DNA of 64,000 nt, taken from assembly GCA_013396635.1 (NCBI GenBank), contig WBMW01001574.1, positions 643,778 to 707,777 on the forward strand. The letters run 5' to 3'. The stretch's first letter is position 1, and every line of letters starts with the position of its first letter. Shown in pieces: positions 10,577-24,826 of the stretch. Position numbers and translations under genes: made by a program. The notes beneath the pieces were generated by a model that did not search any database, had not been told where the DNA came from, and saw only the letters and a program-made list of their open reading frames with translations. Source of the DNA: Penelope pileata (taxonomy: Eukaryota > Chordata > Aves > Galliformes > Cracidae).

Positions 10577-10965
10577 GACCGTAAAGCGTAGCCATTGAGT
10601 TCAAGGGGCCAGTGCTGAGCTGGAGGCTGTGCACATCCTCCCCATGTCCCATGCCGGAGCGATGCTCACACCCCGCTCGCTCTGGTGCAGACAGGGAGCT
10701 ACTGCTTCCACCTCACCCCACAGTCTGGGTATTTGTGTCCTGGCAGTGTGAGGGCTGCTGGTGCATGGCCAGCACATGTCGGGAGGGGATGGGCACAGTC
10801 CTGCTGCGGGGAGGACGCTCTCTGGAGGGGCCACTGGTGTTCAGCCACTGTCGCCTGCTGGGGACAGGCAGCCCCCCAGCACTGTCCCAGCAGGCAGGAA
10901 GCCAGCAGTGCCCCTCTGCAATGGGGCCACCAGCCAGGTGGGGCTGCACAGAGCCGAGCGCAGCC

Positions 10966-13900
10966 TCACGCCTCCTCGGCAGTGGCATCGATCCCTGCGT
11001 AGGTGAAGTTCTCAAACAGGGCCATGTTCACGTAGGCCTGCATGGGAACACCAGTCAGGAGCAGGGTATGCCAGTGTCCCCCTCCCCTCTCCAGCCCCTC
11101 CCTGCTGCTTGTGGGTGCTGCACCCCAGGGTGGGGCTGGAGCCCGCAGAGCCACCGGGGGGGATGCTGGGTGTGCTTGGTGGGGTGACACAGAGATGGCT
11201 GGCAGGTGTCCCCCTGTGCCCCATGGCCACTCACCTTCCTGGCCTCCAGCATGCGGATGAGCTGCATGGAGATCTGGGCAAAGGGCGGGCGCTCGTAGGG
11301 ACGGTCACGCCAGCACTGCCGCATCAGCTCGTACCTGGGGGCACAGAGCGTGACGGGGTGGAGCGGGCAGAAAATCCCCATCGTGGGAGATGGGGAGAAG
11401 CGGGCAGGAAGCTAAAGCATGGGGAAGGAGGTGTGGGGCTCTTCCTCCAGTCGTGTACAGAGGACTGCCAGGAGCCATTGAGAGCCCCCACAAGTAGTGG
11501 GGGAATGCAGGGCACTGCCAACTTACACCTCGTCGTCGCAGTTGCGGGGCTTCTCCATGCGGTAGCCCTGGGGCAGCTTCTCGTAGAGCTCAGCACACGT
11601 CATCCCGCAGTATGGTGTCCCCCCTGCAGCCAGACACACATATGTGGTTGTGGTGGGGTCATGGGGTGTTTTCATTCCTCCAGCACAGAGCCCCAGGACA
11701 ACCTAATGTCCACCCTGTCCCTGGGGCAGTGCCCACCGCTCCTCTGGGCTGTCCCCTCCAGGGCTGCAGGAGGACCAGGGCTCTGGAGACCTGCAGGGGC
11801 CTGAGTGGTGCAGGGGACTAAGAGGAGCCTTACCTAAGCTGACGATTTCCCAGAGCAGGACGCCAAAGGACCACCTGGAACAGCAGGTTAGGCTGAGATG
11901 GAACTGTGTCCAATCGTGGGGAGAGGGAGAAACTGGAGGTGGGACTGGGTGGGGCAAGGAGGAGAGATGGAGGTGGCCATGTCTGCACCCCAGCCCCTGT
12001 GTCTGTGGACTTACACGTCGCTCTTGGTGGTGTACACACTGTAGTTGAGGGACTCGATGGCCATCCAGCGAACCGGCAAGCGGCCCTGGGGAAACAGGGT
12101 GACGCTCAGGGGACATCCCGCAAAGTGAGGGAGGACAGGGCAGTGTGGGCAGCTGTCATCCAGCTGGTCCCAGCGTGGTGGAACCTTCCCACTGCTGGGG
12201 ATCCTGCCCACCGCATCTGTGAAAGTCCCATGGAGTCCCCTAGCTCCTGCCTCACCATTGTCTTCTTCACGTAGACCTCCTCCCCTCTGGAGAGGCCAAA
12301 GTCAGCGATCTTGGAGGCCAGGTTTTCTCCCACCAGAATGTTCCTGGCTGCCAGGTCCCTGTGAATGAACTGAGAGAACAGCAGTGAGCCGTGGCTGGCC
12401 AGAGCCCGTCTCCTGAGGTTTCAGAGGGACGGAGCTGCTCTGGGATGTTCCTGCTCTCCCTGGCAAACCCTTGCCATCTTCCCCTGGCCCCAGAAACCTC
12501 ATCCTCCTCCCTGGCCAAGTAGGAAGCAGGTGGTGCCAGACTGAGAGCTGGGACTTCAAATGGAGACAGGGAGAGGCTGCTCCAGAGGGGAGCACCCCCC
12601 TACCCTTGTGTGCCTGGGGACATACCTGCTTCTCACTCAGGTACTGCATCCCTTTGGCCACATCTGAAGCAAACTGGAGGAGCTGCTGGGAGGTGAGGGT
12701 GGACGCAGTGCCGTGCTCCTTGGCAAAGGCCGGGTCGGTCTCCAGGACTCTGCTTTTGCGGAGGAAGTCGAGGAGGTTTCCGTAGGGGGCATACTCGATG
12801 GCAATGTACAGGTACCCTGCAGGCAGGGGGGGCAGGGCTCATGAGGCTGTCCCCAGGAAAGGGTAGTACGCTGCAGGGGGAAGGGACCAGCCCTCACCCT
12901 TGTTCTCGCAGGCACCCAGCAAATTGATGATGTTGGGGTGGTGGCCCAGCTTGCACAGCACCTCCAGCTCCCCCGCAAAGTCCCGATGGTCATTCTCCGA
13001 GGCAAACTCTGGAAGCAAAGCAGGGATGCACACCTTGGTCCTACAAGAAGGGCACTTCCTCTGCTCCTGCCCCTCCTCAGCCCTGTATGCTGCTCAAGAT
13101 ACAGCCTCATCCCCCCACATCCCACCACCTGCTTCCACCCTGCCTGCCCCACAGCAGCGCTCACCCTTCAACATCTTGATGGCTGCGTTCATTTTCAAGC
13201 CATCCTTTTTGATCATGGCCCTGATGACCTGCCCAAAGTTTCCTTCCCCAATCATGTCCTCAAACTTGATGTCCTCCCACTCCAGGATGGGATAGCTGAG
13301 GGGCTCAGGCTGCGGCTTGGGCCGGCGTGTCAGGGTCAGGGTCCCTGAGTTGAACTGCAGGATGGTCTCTTCTCCCTGGCAGAGGGGAGTGGGTGAGGTT
13401 AGAGGCACCAATCACCCCTCTGCCCTGTGGTGGTGCCAGCAGGGCAGGCATTGTGGGCAAGGGTGGGCTCCGCACCCTCTCTGTGTGGAGGTGAGGTCTG
13501 GCTGTGTCCGGACTGGAGACTACGGAGCGTGACCTGGATCGGGCTGGGACGTGGGGAGCTGGGGACACTGTCTTGGCGGGGCAGGTGGCACTCACCGAGC
13601 CAGACTGGTACGTGAAGGTGCGGCGCCGGTGGAAAAAGTTCTTCTTGATAAGGAAAAGTGCCAGGAGGGCAAAGAGGATGGTGAGGCAGGTGACGGACAC
13701 AGAGCCAATGATGGCCAAGAGCAGCTGCTGGTCTATTCCTGACTGCTCGGTGCTCTGGCTGCCCAGGCTGGGCGGCATGCTCAGTGCTCCTGCCAAAAGG
13801 AGGGATGGTGGTCCATGAAGCTGCATGGATGGCTGAGCACTGAGACCTCAGTGCTGTCCCAGCATGCTGGGAGCCCATGCAGACACCACAGCCCACCCGG

Positions 13901-16900
13901 AGCTCCTGGTGTCACAGGGTGAAGGTGGTACTGCCTGGAGTGCAGAGGTGAGACCCCCAATGAGGTCTGGGTGGGTGCAGGTGTGGGTCTGCAGGGACTC
14001 CCACTCACCGTCACCCAGGGTCTTGGCTTTCACAGGCTGGCTCCACTCCCCCGGGACATGGGAGTTGGCCCGGACACGAAACTGATAGGTGGTGCTGGCG
14101 TTGAGGCCTCCAATCGTCTTGGTGGTCTCGGCGCCATTATCAGTGTCGATCCACTGGGGCTCGCTGGTGCCCCCCACCTGCTGCAGCTCCACGATGTACT
14201 TGGTGATGCCCCCGTTGGGGTATTCGGGGACCTGCCAGTAGAGCCTGACAGCTGTGTCGGACACGGACTCTGCTGAGAGAGATCGTGGGGAGGAAGGCCC
14301 TAGGAAGAGAAGTGGAGAGCATCGGTACCAGAACAGGGCTCCTGGTGCTGCAGGCACTGAGAACCAGCCCCGTGCAGCCCCTGTAGACAGCAATGGCAAC
14401 CAGAGCTGAGCCAGGCTAGACAGACTTCCACGGACCCTTGGCCTATGCTTGTGTGATGGCAGGAGGTGAACATGGACCCCAGGAATTACCACTTCCTCCT
14501 AATGCAGCTCTGCAGTGAGCTGAGGGGACCTCTTGTCCATCCCTTGGCTATCATGGGCAGCAGCAGGTTGCCATCCCCTTCTTGATGACCCTGTGTATGA
14601 CGGGATATTGCTTTCCAGCCACCTCTCAGTCTCACCTTCTTGCCTGGATTTGCCCCTCAGGTCGGACTCCCCCCCGTTATCCTGCCTCCAGCAGTGGCCA
14701 GAACAAGCCAGCAAGCAGCCTCATGGACTCTCAGGCTAGATGCCTCTACTGAACAGCTCTTGGGATATTTTGTTTCTTCAATCCTTCCTCAACACAATGA
14801 TTTTGAAGCATCTAACCATTCCCACTTCCTCCTCTGAGCCTTCTCCACATCCTAAAGCACATGTACCACAATTACACAAAGCTCTGAAAGCACAGAGCAG
14901 AGAAAGCAGCGCATCCTCCAAACTTGACACCTCACAGCCCTCCCGGCACGTACCAGACTGCACTGAACCTCACTGACGCCACACGCCTTGTGTGTTCCTT
15001 CCTCCTGGTCTACCAGAAAGGTAGGTCAGACCAATGGGATGTGACCATCCAACAAAATCACCAGGGTTAATGCAAACAAAAGGAAACAACTTTTTTTTTG
15101 CACAAAATGTAATTATATTGAGGAACTTTTTGCTAGATGTGTTGTAAAGGCAGCAGATACAGACAAGTCTGACAGGGGATGGGTGTGGGCATGAAGGACA
15201 GAACCATTTGTGGCCATCACTCATCATGGCCTGAATGCCACATTCAGTTTTGGATGTTTCTCAGCTGCTTGGTGCTGGAGGCTCTGGGGTCTAGTGAGGA
15301 CAAGAGGACCAATTTTGGTATGTGTCTGCATCTATGCTCAAGTGACTGTGGTATGCCAGAGTCGGGATCCAGGACCAGGCAGACCTGGGGATGGTTACTC
15401 TTGCATTTATAACCAGTTTATTGTTATAATTCCCTATATTTTTTCCTTTTTTCCTTTCTGAAGACAGGTTCTCTATTTCACCTCCCCATTTGGCAGGGCT
15501 GTCCCTTTCTCCATGAGGTGCATATAGGAGATGACTCCTAAACCCCCCATACTCTAGGGTGAGCGAGCCCCCGGCCTGGCCCCGCGCGGTGCCCACCTTT
15601 GCTGTTGATCATGACCTTGTAGAGGTCGGAGGGGGGCCCCAGGCTGCTGCAGTGGTACACCAGCACCTCCAGGCCATACTCCTTGTTGAACTCCAGGCCT
15701 GCAATGCGGGCGGAGAGCACGGAGATGGACGTGATGTTTTTCTCCCAGACCAGTCGCTTTGCAGAGTCAAAGAGATGGACGATGAACCCATGTGCTGGCT
15801 CGTGGTTACTCGGCAACTTCCAGTTGACGTGAAGGGTGTTTTTCTCCTCGATGGACCAACCTTCGATTACAGGCTTGACTGCGGGCTCTGTGAACAAAAA
15901 GGCAGTGAAACCTCACTGTATAGCGACCCTGGAGCTTAGCAGATGCTGCACCATGCAGGGTGAGGTTCAGGGTCAGGGAATGGGGGCCCACCTAGGCACT
16001 CGGTCACCATGATGGCCTCGGGTCCTTTGCTGCCCTCGCCACCGTCCCCTGGCCGGCTCAGCTGCACCTTGACAACATAGGCGGTCACTGGCCGGAGGTT
16101 CATGAGAGTGATGTTCTCGCTGTTGTCAACTGTTGGCCAAGAGGATGTGTCAAAGCCGTTCCCCCTCCCCACAATGCCCCATCACCAGTGTCCTCCTAGT
16201 GTCACCACAGAGGGTCCTGCTGAGTGGGATGGAGACCTCTGCCCACCCCAGGGCCCTCACTAGATAGTACCTGTGTCACCCACCATCTCGACAGCCACGT
16301 ACCCACAATGGATGACCACATTGAGGTGTCATCCCTGGGCTTGTAGAGCAACTTGATGGAGATGATGGGTCCATCGCCAGAGAAGTGGTCCACAGGTGAC
16401 ACCACGAGCTGGCGGCTCTGCTTGGCCAGCAGTCGGGGGGGGCTCAGGGGTGCTGGTGGCACTGGAGAGAAAGGAAGAAATGACGCCAGTGGGACAGGAA
16501 GAAACCAGGAGCAGAGCATGGGAACATCTTCAACCTCTTGTCTCCTTCCAGCTTTGTCAGGGAAGGGAGGACCCCAACAAATGTTTTATCACCACCCAAA
16601 CCTGTCTGCTGCCACTGCAACACAAGATGGGTGGCATGTAGTCCACTTGCATTGCCACACCACGACCCAGCACCTCCAGTTCTCCCCTCACCTCGGATGT
16701 TGACCTTGACTTTCCGGCTGTCCTGGCCCCCAGTAGTGGTGACTCGGCACTCCCAGAGCCCTGAGTCCGCCTTAGTCAGGCGCTGCACCTGAAACTCACA
16801 CGTGATCTGCCCCGGCTCGATGATGGCTTTGATCAGCTGTGGGCACAGAGGTGCAGTCACCCACCATGGCAGCCAGGGTTGTCACCTGGTGGGGTTGTCG

Positions 16901-19900
16901 CCTGCCATGTTGGAAACCCTGCAGTCTGGGCACAGGGCTGGTGCCAAGGAATGGCAGTGGGGTGAGGACATGGACAAATGAGAGGTGGTGGGGAGTGATC
17001 TGTGAGGTACCTTGAGCACGCTGCCATCAGCCTTGCGCAGCTCCACGCTGTCACTCGCAGGCAGTGGGTTGCCAGTGGCCACACAGCTGATGATGGGCTT
17101 TGAGCCCAAGTTGAACTCCAGCTCCGAGGCCAGTTTGATGATCTGGGGGAAGCGGTCTGGTATGGAGAAATCAGCATTAGGGCTGGTCCCGCTTCTCCCC
17201 TTGCACAAAGGATGCTCAGACCTTTCCTCAGTCACATCTGCAGTGGACCTAGTGCTGGGGTCATGGCTGAGCACTGGGGCCCAGCCCAGATCCCACCCCA
17301 TACTCCAGGCTCAGAGATGCTCTTTGGCACAGTTAATTCAGGAAGGTCAGACTACTCTTCCCCTTGCAGGTGCTGGTTTCTATGTGACTGGGAGAGTCCT
17401 GGCTGTAGAGATTAGTACCAGCTCCCATAACGAGGAAGGAGCTGGAGCCCACCCACAGGGGCAAAGACCCCCCATGGCCCCGCGCTGGCCTCACCTGACT
17501 TCTCACAGTGCTGCCCATGCCAGCCCGCGGGGCAGACACAGCCACTGAAGCGGTTACAGCTGCCCCCGTTCTGGCAGGCACACACCAGGGCGCAGTCAGG
17601 GCCGTAGTATCCTGGGGCACAGGCTGTGGGGAGAGGAGTGCCTGCTGCTATCCCAGGCCACGCTGTGCCAGGGCACACACTCAGCCTATGCTGGGGCTGG
17701 AGCCAGCAGGTGGGGCAGGATGCTGGCTGCCCGTGTCCCCGTACCTTGGCTGCAGCGGGAGCCGCTCCACCCCGAGGCACAGGAGCAGCCGTAGGGGTCA
17801 GGCAGGCAGAAGCTCAGCCCCCTGCAGCCCTGGGCCCTCTGGCACGTCTCCTGGCAGTTGCGGCCAAACTGCCCTTCCCGGCAGGCTGCAAAACAAGTGC
17901 TGTTTGCCTGTGCACTACTGGTGTGTGGCACAGTCCTGGAGCACCCATCGCCACCCCTAGCAGGCAAGGACCCTCCACACCAGAGCTTGTCCTGACAAAG
18001 TGGATAAAAGCAGGGGCATTGGGGATGGGGAGATACTGGCAGGGCAGGCAGTGTTTCTGGTCATGGAGCCTAGATCTTGGGGTGCAGTGGTTCCCCCCTG
18101 GGCACAGCTCCTCCCACAGAGGAGAGGCAGCTGCTGGCCCTACCTCTCTCACAGCGGGTGCCTGTGAAGCCAGGGGGGCAGATGCATTCACCGACGTGGT
18201 CATGGCAGACACCCCCGTTCAGGCAGTCAGGACAGTCCTTCTCGCAGGATGGACCCCACTTCTTCGCAGCACACGCTGCAGGGAGAGCAGAGGGGCACAG
18301 GGTGGCACCGGGCTGGCAGGGCCACCTGTCCCCGCAGGATGGGGTGGGACAGCGGGGTGCCCTGGCTCCACTCACCTCTCACAATCAGCCTGTAGAAGGC
18401 ACTCCACAGAGGGCTGTCCCCCATGAAGGTGGCACTGTAGACGCCATTTTCGGTCACGCTGACATTCGGGAGCGTTAGGGTGAAAAGGTCGCCCCGCACC
18501 TCGCCCCGGTCTGTGGTCTGGTAGTAGGTACCTGCGAGGGGACACGGGGTGACCTGGGGAACCCTGCGCCTGGGGTGGGGAGTGAAGGCAGCTGGGAGCA
18601 GGGCCACTTGCCATTTCTTTTCCACATAACGTCTGTCTCCTTCCTCTTGAGGATCCGGGCAGAGAAGGTGGCCGGCTCGGCGACGTTCACAGACTGTGTG
18701 GCCTTCACCGGGAAGAGGTGGGCTGCAGAGAGAGGGAGGAGCAGGCTGAGGGCAGTGCCTGGGGCAGCTGTCCCAAAACATCCAGTGCACACCTCCCTGC
18801 GGGGACATGGCCACGCACATCTCCATCAGTGCCCCGGGCTGATGGGCCACAGGGAACTGGGGATGGCAGCCCAGGGACAGGGTGTCCTGCCCTTCTGTGA
18901 GCATGGGATGCTGGTGACAGCAGCCTGGGGAGATGTGACAGCATGGGACACTGCTGCCAGATGGAGGTGAGGAGCGGCTGCATGCAGGCAAGGGGCAGGG
19001 CCAGCATCTGCCCCTGCCTGTAGCAGAGCACTCAGATAAGTTTTCTCGGTTTCCTGGGTGCTGGGGTACACAGCAGCGATGAACTCTCAGCTGTACCGTG
19101 ACTCAGCCAGTGCACAGCTTTGAGCCTAAACCAGGCTATAAATACATTAAGGACCGGGAAACCAAGCCCTGGGTGTGCCAGGACAGACACAAAGGAGGGC
19201 ATGCTCCTCCATGCTGGCTGCCAGAGCCTCCCACTCCGCCAGATCGCACACCCTGGGACCGGCTGTGTGGGGCGGGAGCGCCTGGCCTGCATCCTGCCTG
19301 ACACAGCGGGCACCTGGGAAGGGCGCAGCAGGTCGAGTATGGCCGGGTCAGACCCCAGGAGAGTCCCTGCCTGCACCACCTGCAGCTCGGCAGCTTCCCC
19401 AGCCAGCTGTTAGCTATTTACTCCACCGTGCTCAAGATCGTCCTTCCATGGGTTTTACAGCTCTTGTTAATGGTGTGCAGATTTAGCCCCGGTCCTGCTC
19501 ACAGTGTACAGCACTGTAGCCACAAACCCTCTGCTGCCTCCCTGGGGTCTGATGCCCTGAGCGAGAGCACCGCACCTCACCCAGCAAACCAGGGGCCCAA
19601 CAACCACCGGTTAGCTCCTCTTCCTGCTCCCTGGCTTTTAGGCAGTCATTTCTCCATGCAAAGACCTTCCCTGCCGTCCCTTGGCTGCAATTTCTCTTAA
19701 AGGCCCTTTGAAAGGGCATTTTCTTACAGGGTGTTTAAGTCCCACCCGGCAGCATGCAGCACAGGCCAGTGGCACACCAGTGTCCTGCAGGCTGAGCACT
19801 GGCACCGTGCGAGCTGAGGAGAGGTCCTGGCAGTGCTCGTTTCAGACATTTACTGTCTGTCTTCTCTTATCAGTGCTGTAATTTTAGACAGATCTCTGTC

Positions 19901-22429
19901 AGATTTCCTGAACTTCCCTATTGTGCTCACAGATACAAAAGATTTTTTTTTTTTCTGCAGTGGCCTCTCCAGGAACCTTTCTGCTCTGCCTATCTAAATT
20001 TGCCAGGTTTAAGCCCTTCTCAAATTGCTTCTCAGGATCTTATTGGTCTGTTTCCCATACTTTTACAAGAAAACTTTCAAAGCTGATGATCCTTCCCATA
20101 CTCTCCCTGGTGCAGGGGCTCTTGGAAGCCAGCAGTGCCCTTGGGCAGGTTTCCCTTGCTGCTCGGTGACCCTGCCCTCATGGGTGCCTCCTCTGCAGAT
20201 GCAGTGTGTGCTTGAGCCCCCAGGACGGTTTCTGTACACAGCCCGCACTCCTCTGCCAAAGATTTAACTTTTTTATTCCTTTTTCCTTTGATCAGTCTTC
20301 CTTATTTTTTTTTTTTTCTGAACTTCTCTTTCTCTGAATCAGAGCAAGACAAACTTTTTTGGCACTTCTAACCCCTGCAGGGGCTTTGGACCGGTGAGCA
20401 TAGGTCCCACTGACCACCTCGTCCATGACATATACAGGGACACATGGGCGCAATGTTGGGGTGCAGAGCCTCCCCCTTCCCGTTATTGTACCACAGTGCT
20501 CCTCCAACATGCCCGTGCCCTCCCTGTCCCCCACACACCCCTGTCTGCTGTTGCTGCCTCCCAGCGCTCTGCCCTCCTCCCCCAGCACCTCCCTCTGTTT
20601 GCCCAGACCAGCCGTCTCCATGTCCGATAAGGGTGCTGCCACTTCCAGCGTGAGCCCCTGGCCAAGGCCAGAGGCCCGTCCCTGCTCCTCAGAGGACGCT
20701 CACACCCCAGCAGCACAGTCCTTATCACTGCCTGTTCCCCAGCCTGAGATACTGGAGTGGCTCAGAGCAGTGCTGCAGAGCTGTATTTTAACATGGGCAG
20801 GGAAATGCGTTGTTTTAGCCAAAACTTTCTGACAAAGAGCTTGAAAACACCCAGAAGCAAACACCTATCACAGAAAATCTGTCCTAATAACTCGGTAAAG
20901 TCTCAAGAGCTGTGAGCTCAGCGAGGGCAGTGCCCTCTGCGTCCCCCTGGGCGTTGCCCCAGCACAGGGAGGTCCTATAGGCTTCTATGGCCCTAAAGAG
21001 GAACAGGGGCAGGACAAGAGCCCTGCACTACCCCCTGCACTGTGTCCTCCCTAGGAGCCCACTGGAGGGCAGAGCCAGCCCCGCCTGGAGCCCTCAGTGG
21101 GACCCGGGGCTGGCACTGCCTGATGACGCCCCGTGCCTGGTTGATGATTGCCAGACTTCACTGCCTCCTCCGCCTTCCCTCCGCCCGGACCTTGCCCTGC
21201 TCATGGGCACTGCTCCTGCCCTGGGAGCTGCCAATGGCCGCCCTTCCCACGTGCATTTCTGGCATGGGCACTGCAGGCAGGAGGCCATGAAGCTCCCTCT
21301 GAATTGGGCCATGCTCCTTCAGCTGAAAAACCCTCTTGTATCCTCATGGGGTGCAAACACTGCTTCATTGCACCAGGTGTCATCTCCTGTATGCCATGGG
21401 TTAACCCACAGCACCCCACAAACATCCAAATGGCCACCATGCTTGAGGGAGATGGGGCCTGGTGGTGGTTCATCATCTCTCTCATGTTCTGCACAAGGGC
21501 CAGAGGTGCCAGGCACAGCAGTAGATGACCACTGACCCAGGAGCTGCCACCACCAGTGCCTGCAGACCCCAAACCACACCTCAATGAGTGGGTCACGCTC
21601 CCCAGCACGCACCCGGCCACTCACCATTGTGGCTGTTGTGCACGTAGACTACCTGGGCCTGCTCTGTCGGTGTGCGCCCCAGGCAGTAGAGGATCCCCAC
21701 CAGGTCAGGCATGGAGAAGCCCCTGGCCTGGACGTGGTTGCTGCGGTTGCGGTAGTTTTGGAAGCCTGTCTTGGGGTGTGTCATCACAATCTTGTTCTCC
21801 CGCTCGATCTGCAGGTAGCTCACATCGTGCTCACCCATGACACAGGAGAGGAAGAAGTCAGAGTGGGACAGGCTCTGCACGTTGGCGATCAGAGTGATGT
21901 CCAGGATGGCCCCTGTGGGGGGAACATGAAGGTGTCACAGCCAGACCATGGCATGGCCCCTCCAGGTCAGTTGCAGTAACAGACTCCATAGTCCAAAGCT
22001 CCCCCCCTTCCCAAGTCCTTCTTGTCCCCAGCCTGTCAGGTGGCACTGTGGGCATTTTCAGTCTCCTTTTGGAGATCTCCATGGACATATACAGTGGGAA
22101 GAGGTCCCCTCTCCTCCTGCGAGATGCCCATGTCCCAGCCCCAAGCTGAAGCACAGAGAAGGGCAGCTCAGCCCCGCAGCTCAGTGCTGCCTCTGCCAGT
22201 CCCTGAGTTCTCCAAACCATGAATCTCAAAGGAACGTTTTCCTCCTCTATCCCTCTTCTGAGTCCCTGCTCTGCTGGCACCACTAAGCTGCCACAGCTGC
22301 CTCATCTCACCAAACCTCCCCAGGGAAGGGGCTTTCTTGCAGGGCAGAGAATCATAGAACCGAAAGGGAAAGGAGTGATTTACCTGCCAGCCACGGGAAA
22401 AGAAGCAGAAGATAGAACTGGAGTCCCAT
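10966..22429 (-). CDS. TIE1: TIE1, endothelial receptor tyrosine kinase
   Basis: Endothelial partner of TIE2 in angiopoietin signalling. Exons: 22429-22384, 21912-21625, 18722-18612, 18531-18376, 18275-18144, 17885-17745, 17623-17495, 17156-17011, 16836-16692, 16461-16303, 16129-15992, 15887-15597, 14299-14009, 13789-13596, 13375-13165, 13008-12898, 12816-12626, 12369-12256, 12085-12015, 11874-11834, 11623-11527, 11334-11235, 11037-10966; 1124 aa (human 1138). Order seen: signal peptide; Ig-like domain (exons 2-4); three EGF-like modules, one per exon (201-334); second Ig (335-431); three fibronectin III domains (432-724); membrane helix (747-772); kinase with GEGNFG (832-837), K856, HRDLAARN (catalytic D965) and DFG (983-985). 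The C-terminus ends FENFTYAGIDATAEEA as in mammals. All key kinase residues are intact. Intron 3 uses a GC donor. Confidence 0.97.
18606..18611 (-). other. Non-canonical GC donor, TIE1 intron 3
   Basis: Exon 3 ends with the codons for W-K-R-N and the first base of Gly; the intron then opens GCAAGT. The acceptor at 18533-18532 opens exon 4 with the two bases completing Gly, then T-Y-Y-Q. Only this junction keeps the frame and the NG[S/T]Y context remembered from human TIE1. Apart from the C, the donor is a good U1 match, as expected for GC-AG introns. Confidence 0.75.
18723..21624 (-). other. TIE1 intron 2 (2.9 kb)
   Basis: By far the longest TIE1 intron, between the two parts of the first Ig-like region. 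GC-moderate, with short T-rich tracts near 19942 and 20307. I see no ORF with recognisable homology, no RNA gene and no clear repeat. It could hold an endothelial enhancer, but nothing in it decides this. Confidence 0.5.
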
Positions 22430-24826
22430 GTCCTTTGAGCGTGTCCTGAACCTGGCACAGGTCAGAAAATCCCCAGCATACCCCAGCTGCAGGTGACAGA
22501 GCCAGCGGTGGCGATTGCCTATGGGCTCCACATGAGGAGAGGCTCAGGACCACTGCCTCCTGCCCGTGCTCTCCATCTTGTCCCCGCACTGCTGCTTGGC
22601 GTCCGGGGGAGCCAGGACCTCTTCTTCTGGCTCATAGCTGGGGCATGGTGAGGAAGATGCCCTTGTCCCCAGCTGCTGCCTGGCCACGTGGAAAAGGGGT
22701 TGCCAAGGTTTGCTGCTCGGTGGGGCTCTCCCCTGGGTCAGGGCTGCGTGCTCAGGGTGCCCCCAGCCATGCTGAGTCCCAGCCTGACCAGGCGATGCCC
22801 CAGCCCCTTCCCCACCCGCAGTGGTGAGGGTCTCAGGCCTGAGCCCGTCCAAGCGGCGGCATCCTCATCCCCTCTGTGTGCCCCGTGCTATGGGAAGGGC
22901 TCTGTGGAGCAGGGAAAGGAAGGGGGCCAAGGGGCCGCGGCTCGCGGTGGCGGCGGAGCCAAATCCTGTTTCCCATGTGGCGTTTCCTGCTCTCCACCCA
23001 TTGTTTGGAGCCAGCCCTGACTTCAGGAGCCACAGGCGGGAGCTGACCCATGCTGGCTCTGCCCGTGGCACTGAGGCCGTGCACACCTTGGGACACCTCA
23101 CCATCACCAGCCTGGTTGGGCCACCCAGGCCCTCTCTGTTGCCATCCCCAGTGCTGGCAGAGAGGTGACCAAGTGGTAGGGAAGTACTAATGCTGCTCCT
23201 TGCCCCCACGCTCCCACATGCCAGATTGCGGTAGCATGATGCATACAGGAGATGCACAGAACCAGGCAGCCCCAGCAGGGTGCCACCATCCACAGCCCCA
23301 TTGATGTCCCTGTGGGGCTGGGAGGCAGCACAGGGGGGGACCTCAGAGCTGTTCTGTCACTCAGCACGTCGCGGGGTAGACGGGTTGGTTTGGCAGTGGC
23401 GGAGCAGAGCCTTGTGGCAGAACACAGCCAGCCAGCCCAAGCAGGAGGGCAGCAGCTGCTGGGGGGGGGGGTGGGGAGGGGGGAGAAAATCCCTCTGCAT
23501 GGCTGTAAACACGTCTGGGAGGAAGCTGGAAGCAGCAGAAAGCCTGGCTTTCCTTGACCGCCTTCCAGCCTGTCTCCCTCTTTCCTGTTTCAGAAACCGC
23601 CCGTCCTTGGACTACACCCAGGGGAAGGCTCCGGGCACATGGCACATGGCCGCAGCCGCACTGTGTGCCCAGTTGGACCCTCAGACAGGCGCAGAGCATG
23701 GGTAAATTCATGGCATTCCTGAGGAAATCCCGCAGTCTTTGCCCGCTTGACCACACGCAGTTTTGCAAGCAGTGCATCGAGCTGTTCCCATGTGAAAGCC
23801 TGGGCTGCTGGGCAGCGCACTTCGTGTTTTGGTGTGTCCCAGGCCCATGATGTATCCGGCCAAAAATCTAAAGCACACATGGGGAGGAAGGGGAAATCCA
23901 TTCATCGCTTCCGACTATTTTCAGTGTGCTCTGAGGCCGTATGGGGCGTGAGGAGCGATGGCAGCAGACAGGGACTCTGCTGTGCCACCCCAGTGCCTGG
24001 CTCCCACGTGCTGCCACCAGCAGCTCCCTGGGATGGCAGGGATGGACAGACCCTGAAAAGACGGGCACTGCATGCTGCTGCCTACATTTGTCTGGAAAAC
24101 TAATGACATTGCTTCCCTGGTTGGTGGGCTGCGTGTAGGCAAGGGGATCTGTCTTTGGGAGACCCCAGGGCAGGACTGTCATTTAAACGTAAATAATGAG
24201 GGTGGGCCCAGAAGTGTGGCTGTCCCAAGCTGGACACACGGGCTTAGAGCCGGTCCCGCCTGCAGTGGGTGCCTCCTCTCTGTTCCTGTGCGGACTGCTG
24301 TGTTCTGCTTTGCCTGCCAACCCAAGGCTTGTTTGCAAGCTCTCTGGGTCAGGGACCCATCCATGTACTCGGTACAGCTGCAGGAAGGGGGATAAGTAGG
24401 TGAATGCGTAAATAAATCCCTGCATCCCATAGTTTGCTGCAGTAGAGGTCAGTCATGCTTGGGGCTGTGATTGCCATTGTGCCACCTCGTGCTCACCCAC
24501 GTTGGAGCAGTCACCAGCAGCACAGCCGTGCAGGCAGAACAATAGTCTATGATGTACTTTGCGAAACGTCATTCAAGGAATCATTGTGATGAAGGGATTA
24601 TTGAAGGGGAACAAGCACACTTTGTGGGGATGCTCTGCAGAGCGGGCCTTGCAGCACTCTCCTCTGGGGAGCAAAGCACAGCTCCACTTGCTGCAGGGCT
24701 GGGAACCAGAGCACTGCTGTGGGCTTCTGGAGAGCTGGGTCCATTTAGCCTCCAGGTAATGGGCAGGTCTCAGGGATCCAACAAAGAATCAGACCCAACC
24801 ACATTTGTCCCCTTGCTTTTCATTTC

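Noticed and set aside
20987..21535. 182-aa plus-strand open frame in TIE1 intron 2
   Set aside because: Low-complexity Pro/Leu/Ser composition and no homology; typical of GC-rich intron noise.
22346..22365. AATCATAGAA motif like a CR1 tail beside TIE1 exon 1
   Set aside because: Only ten bases match and the expected TTGGAAGGGACC block does not follow.
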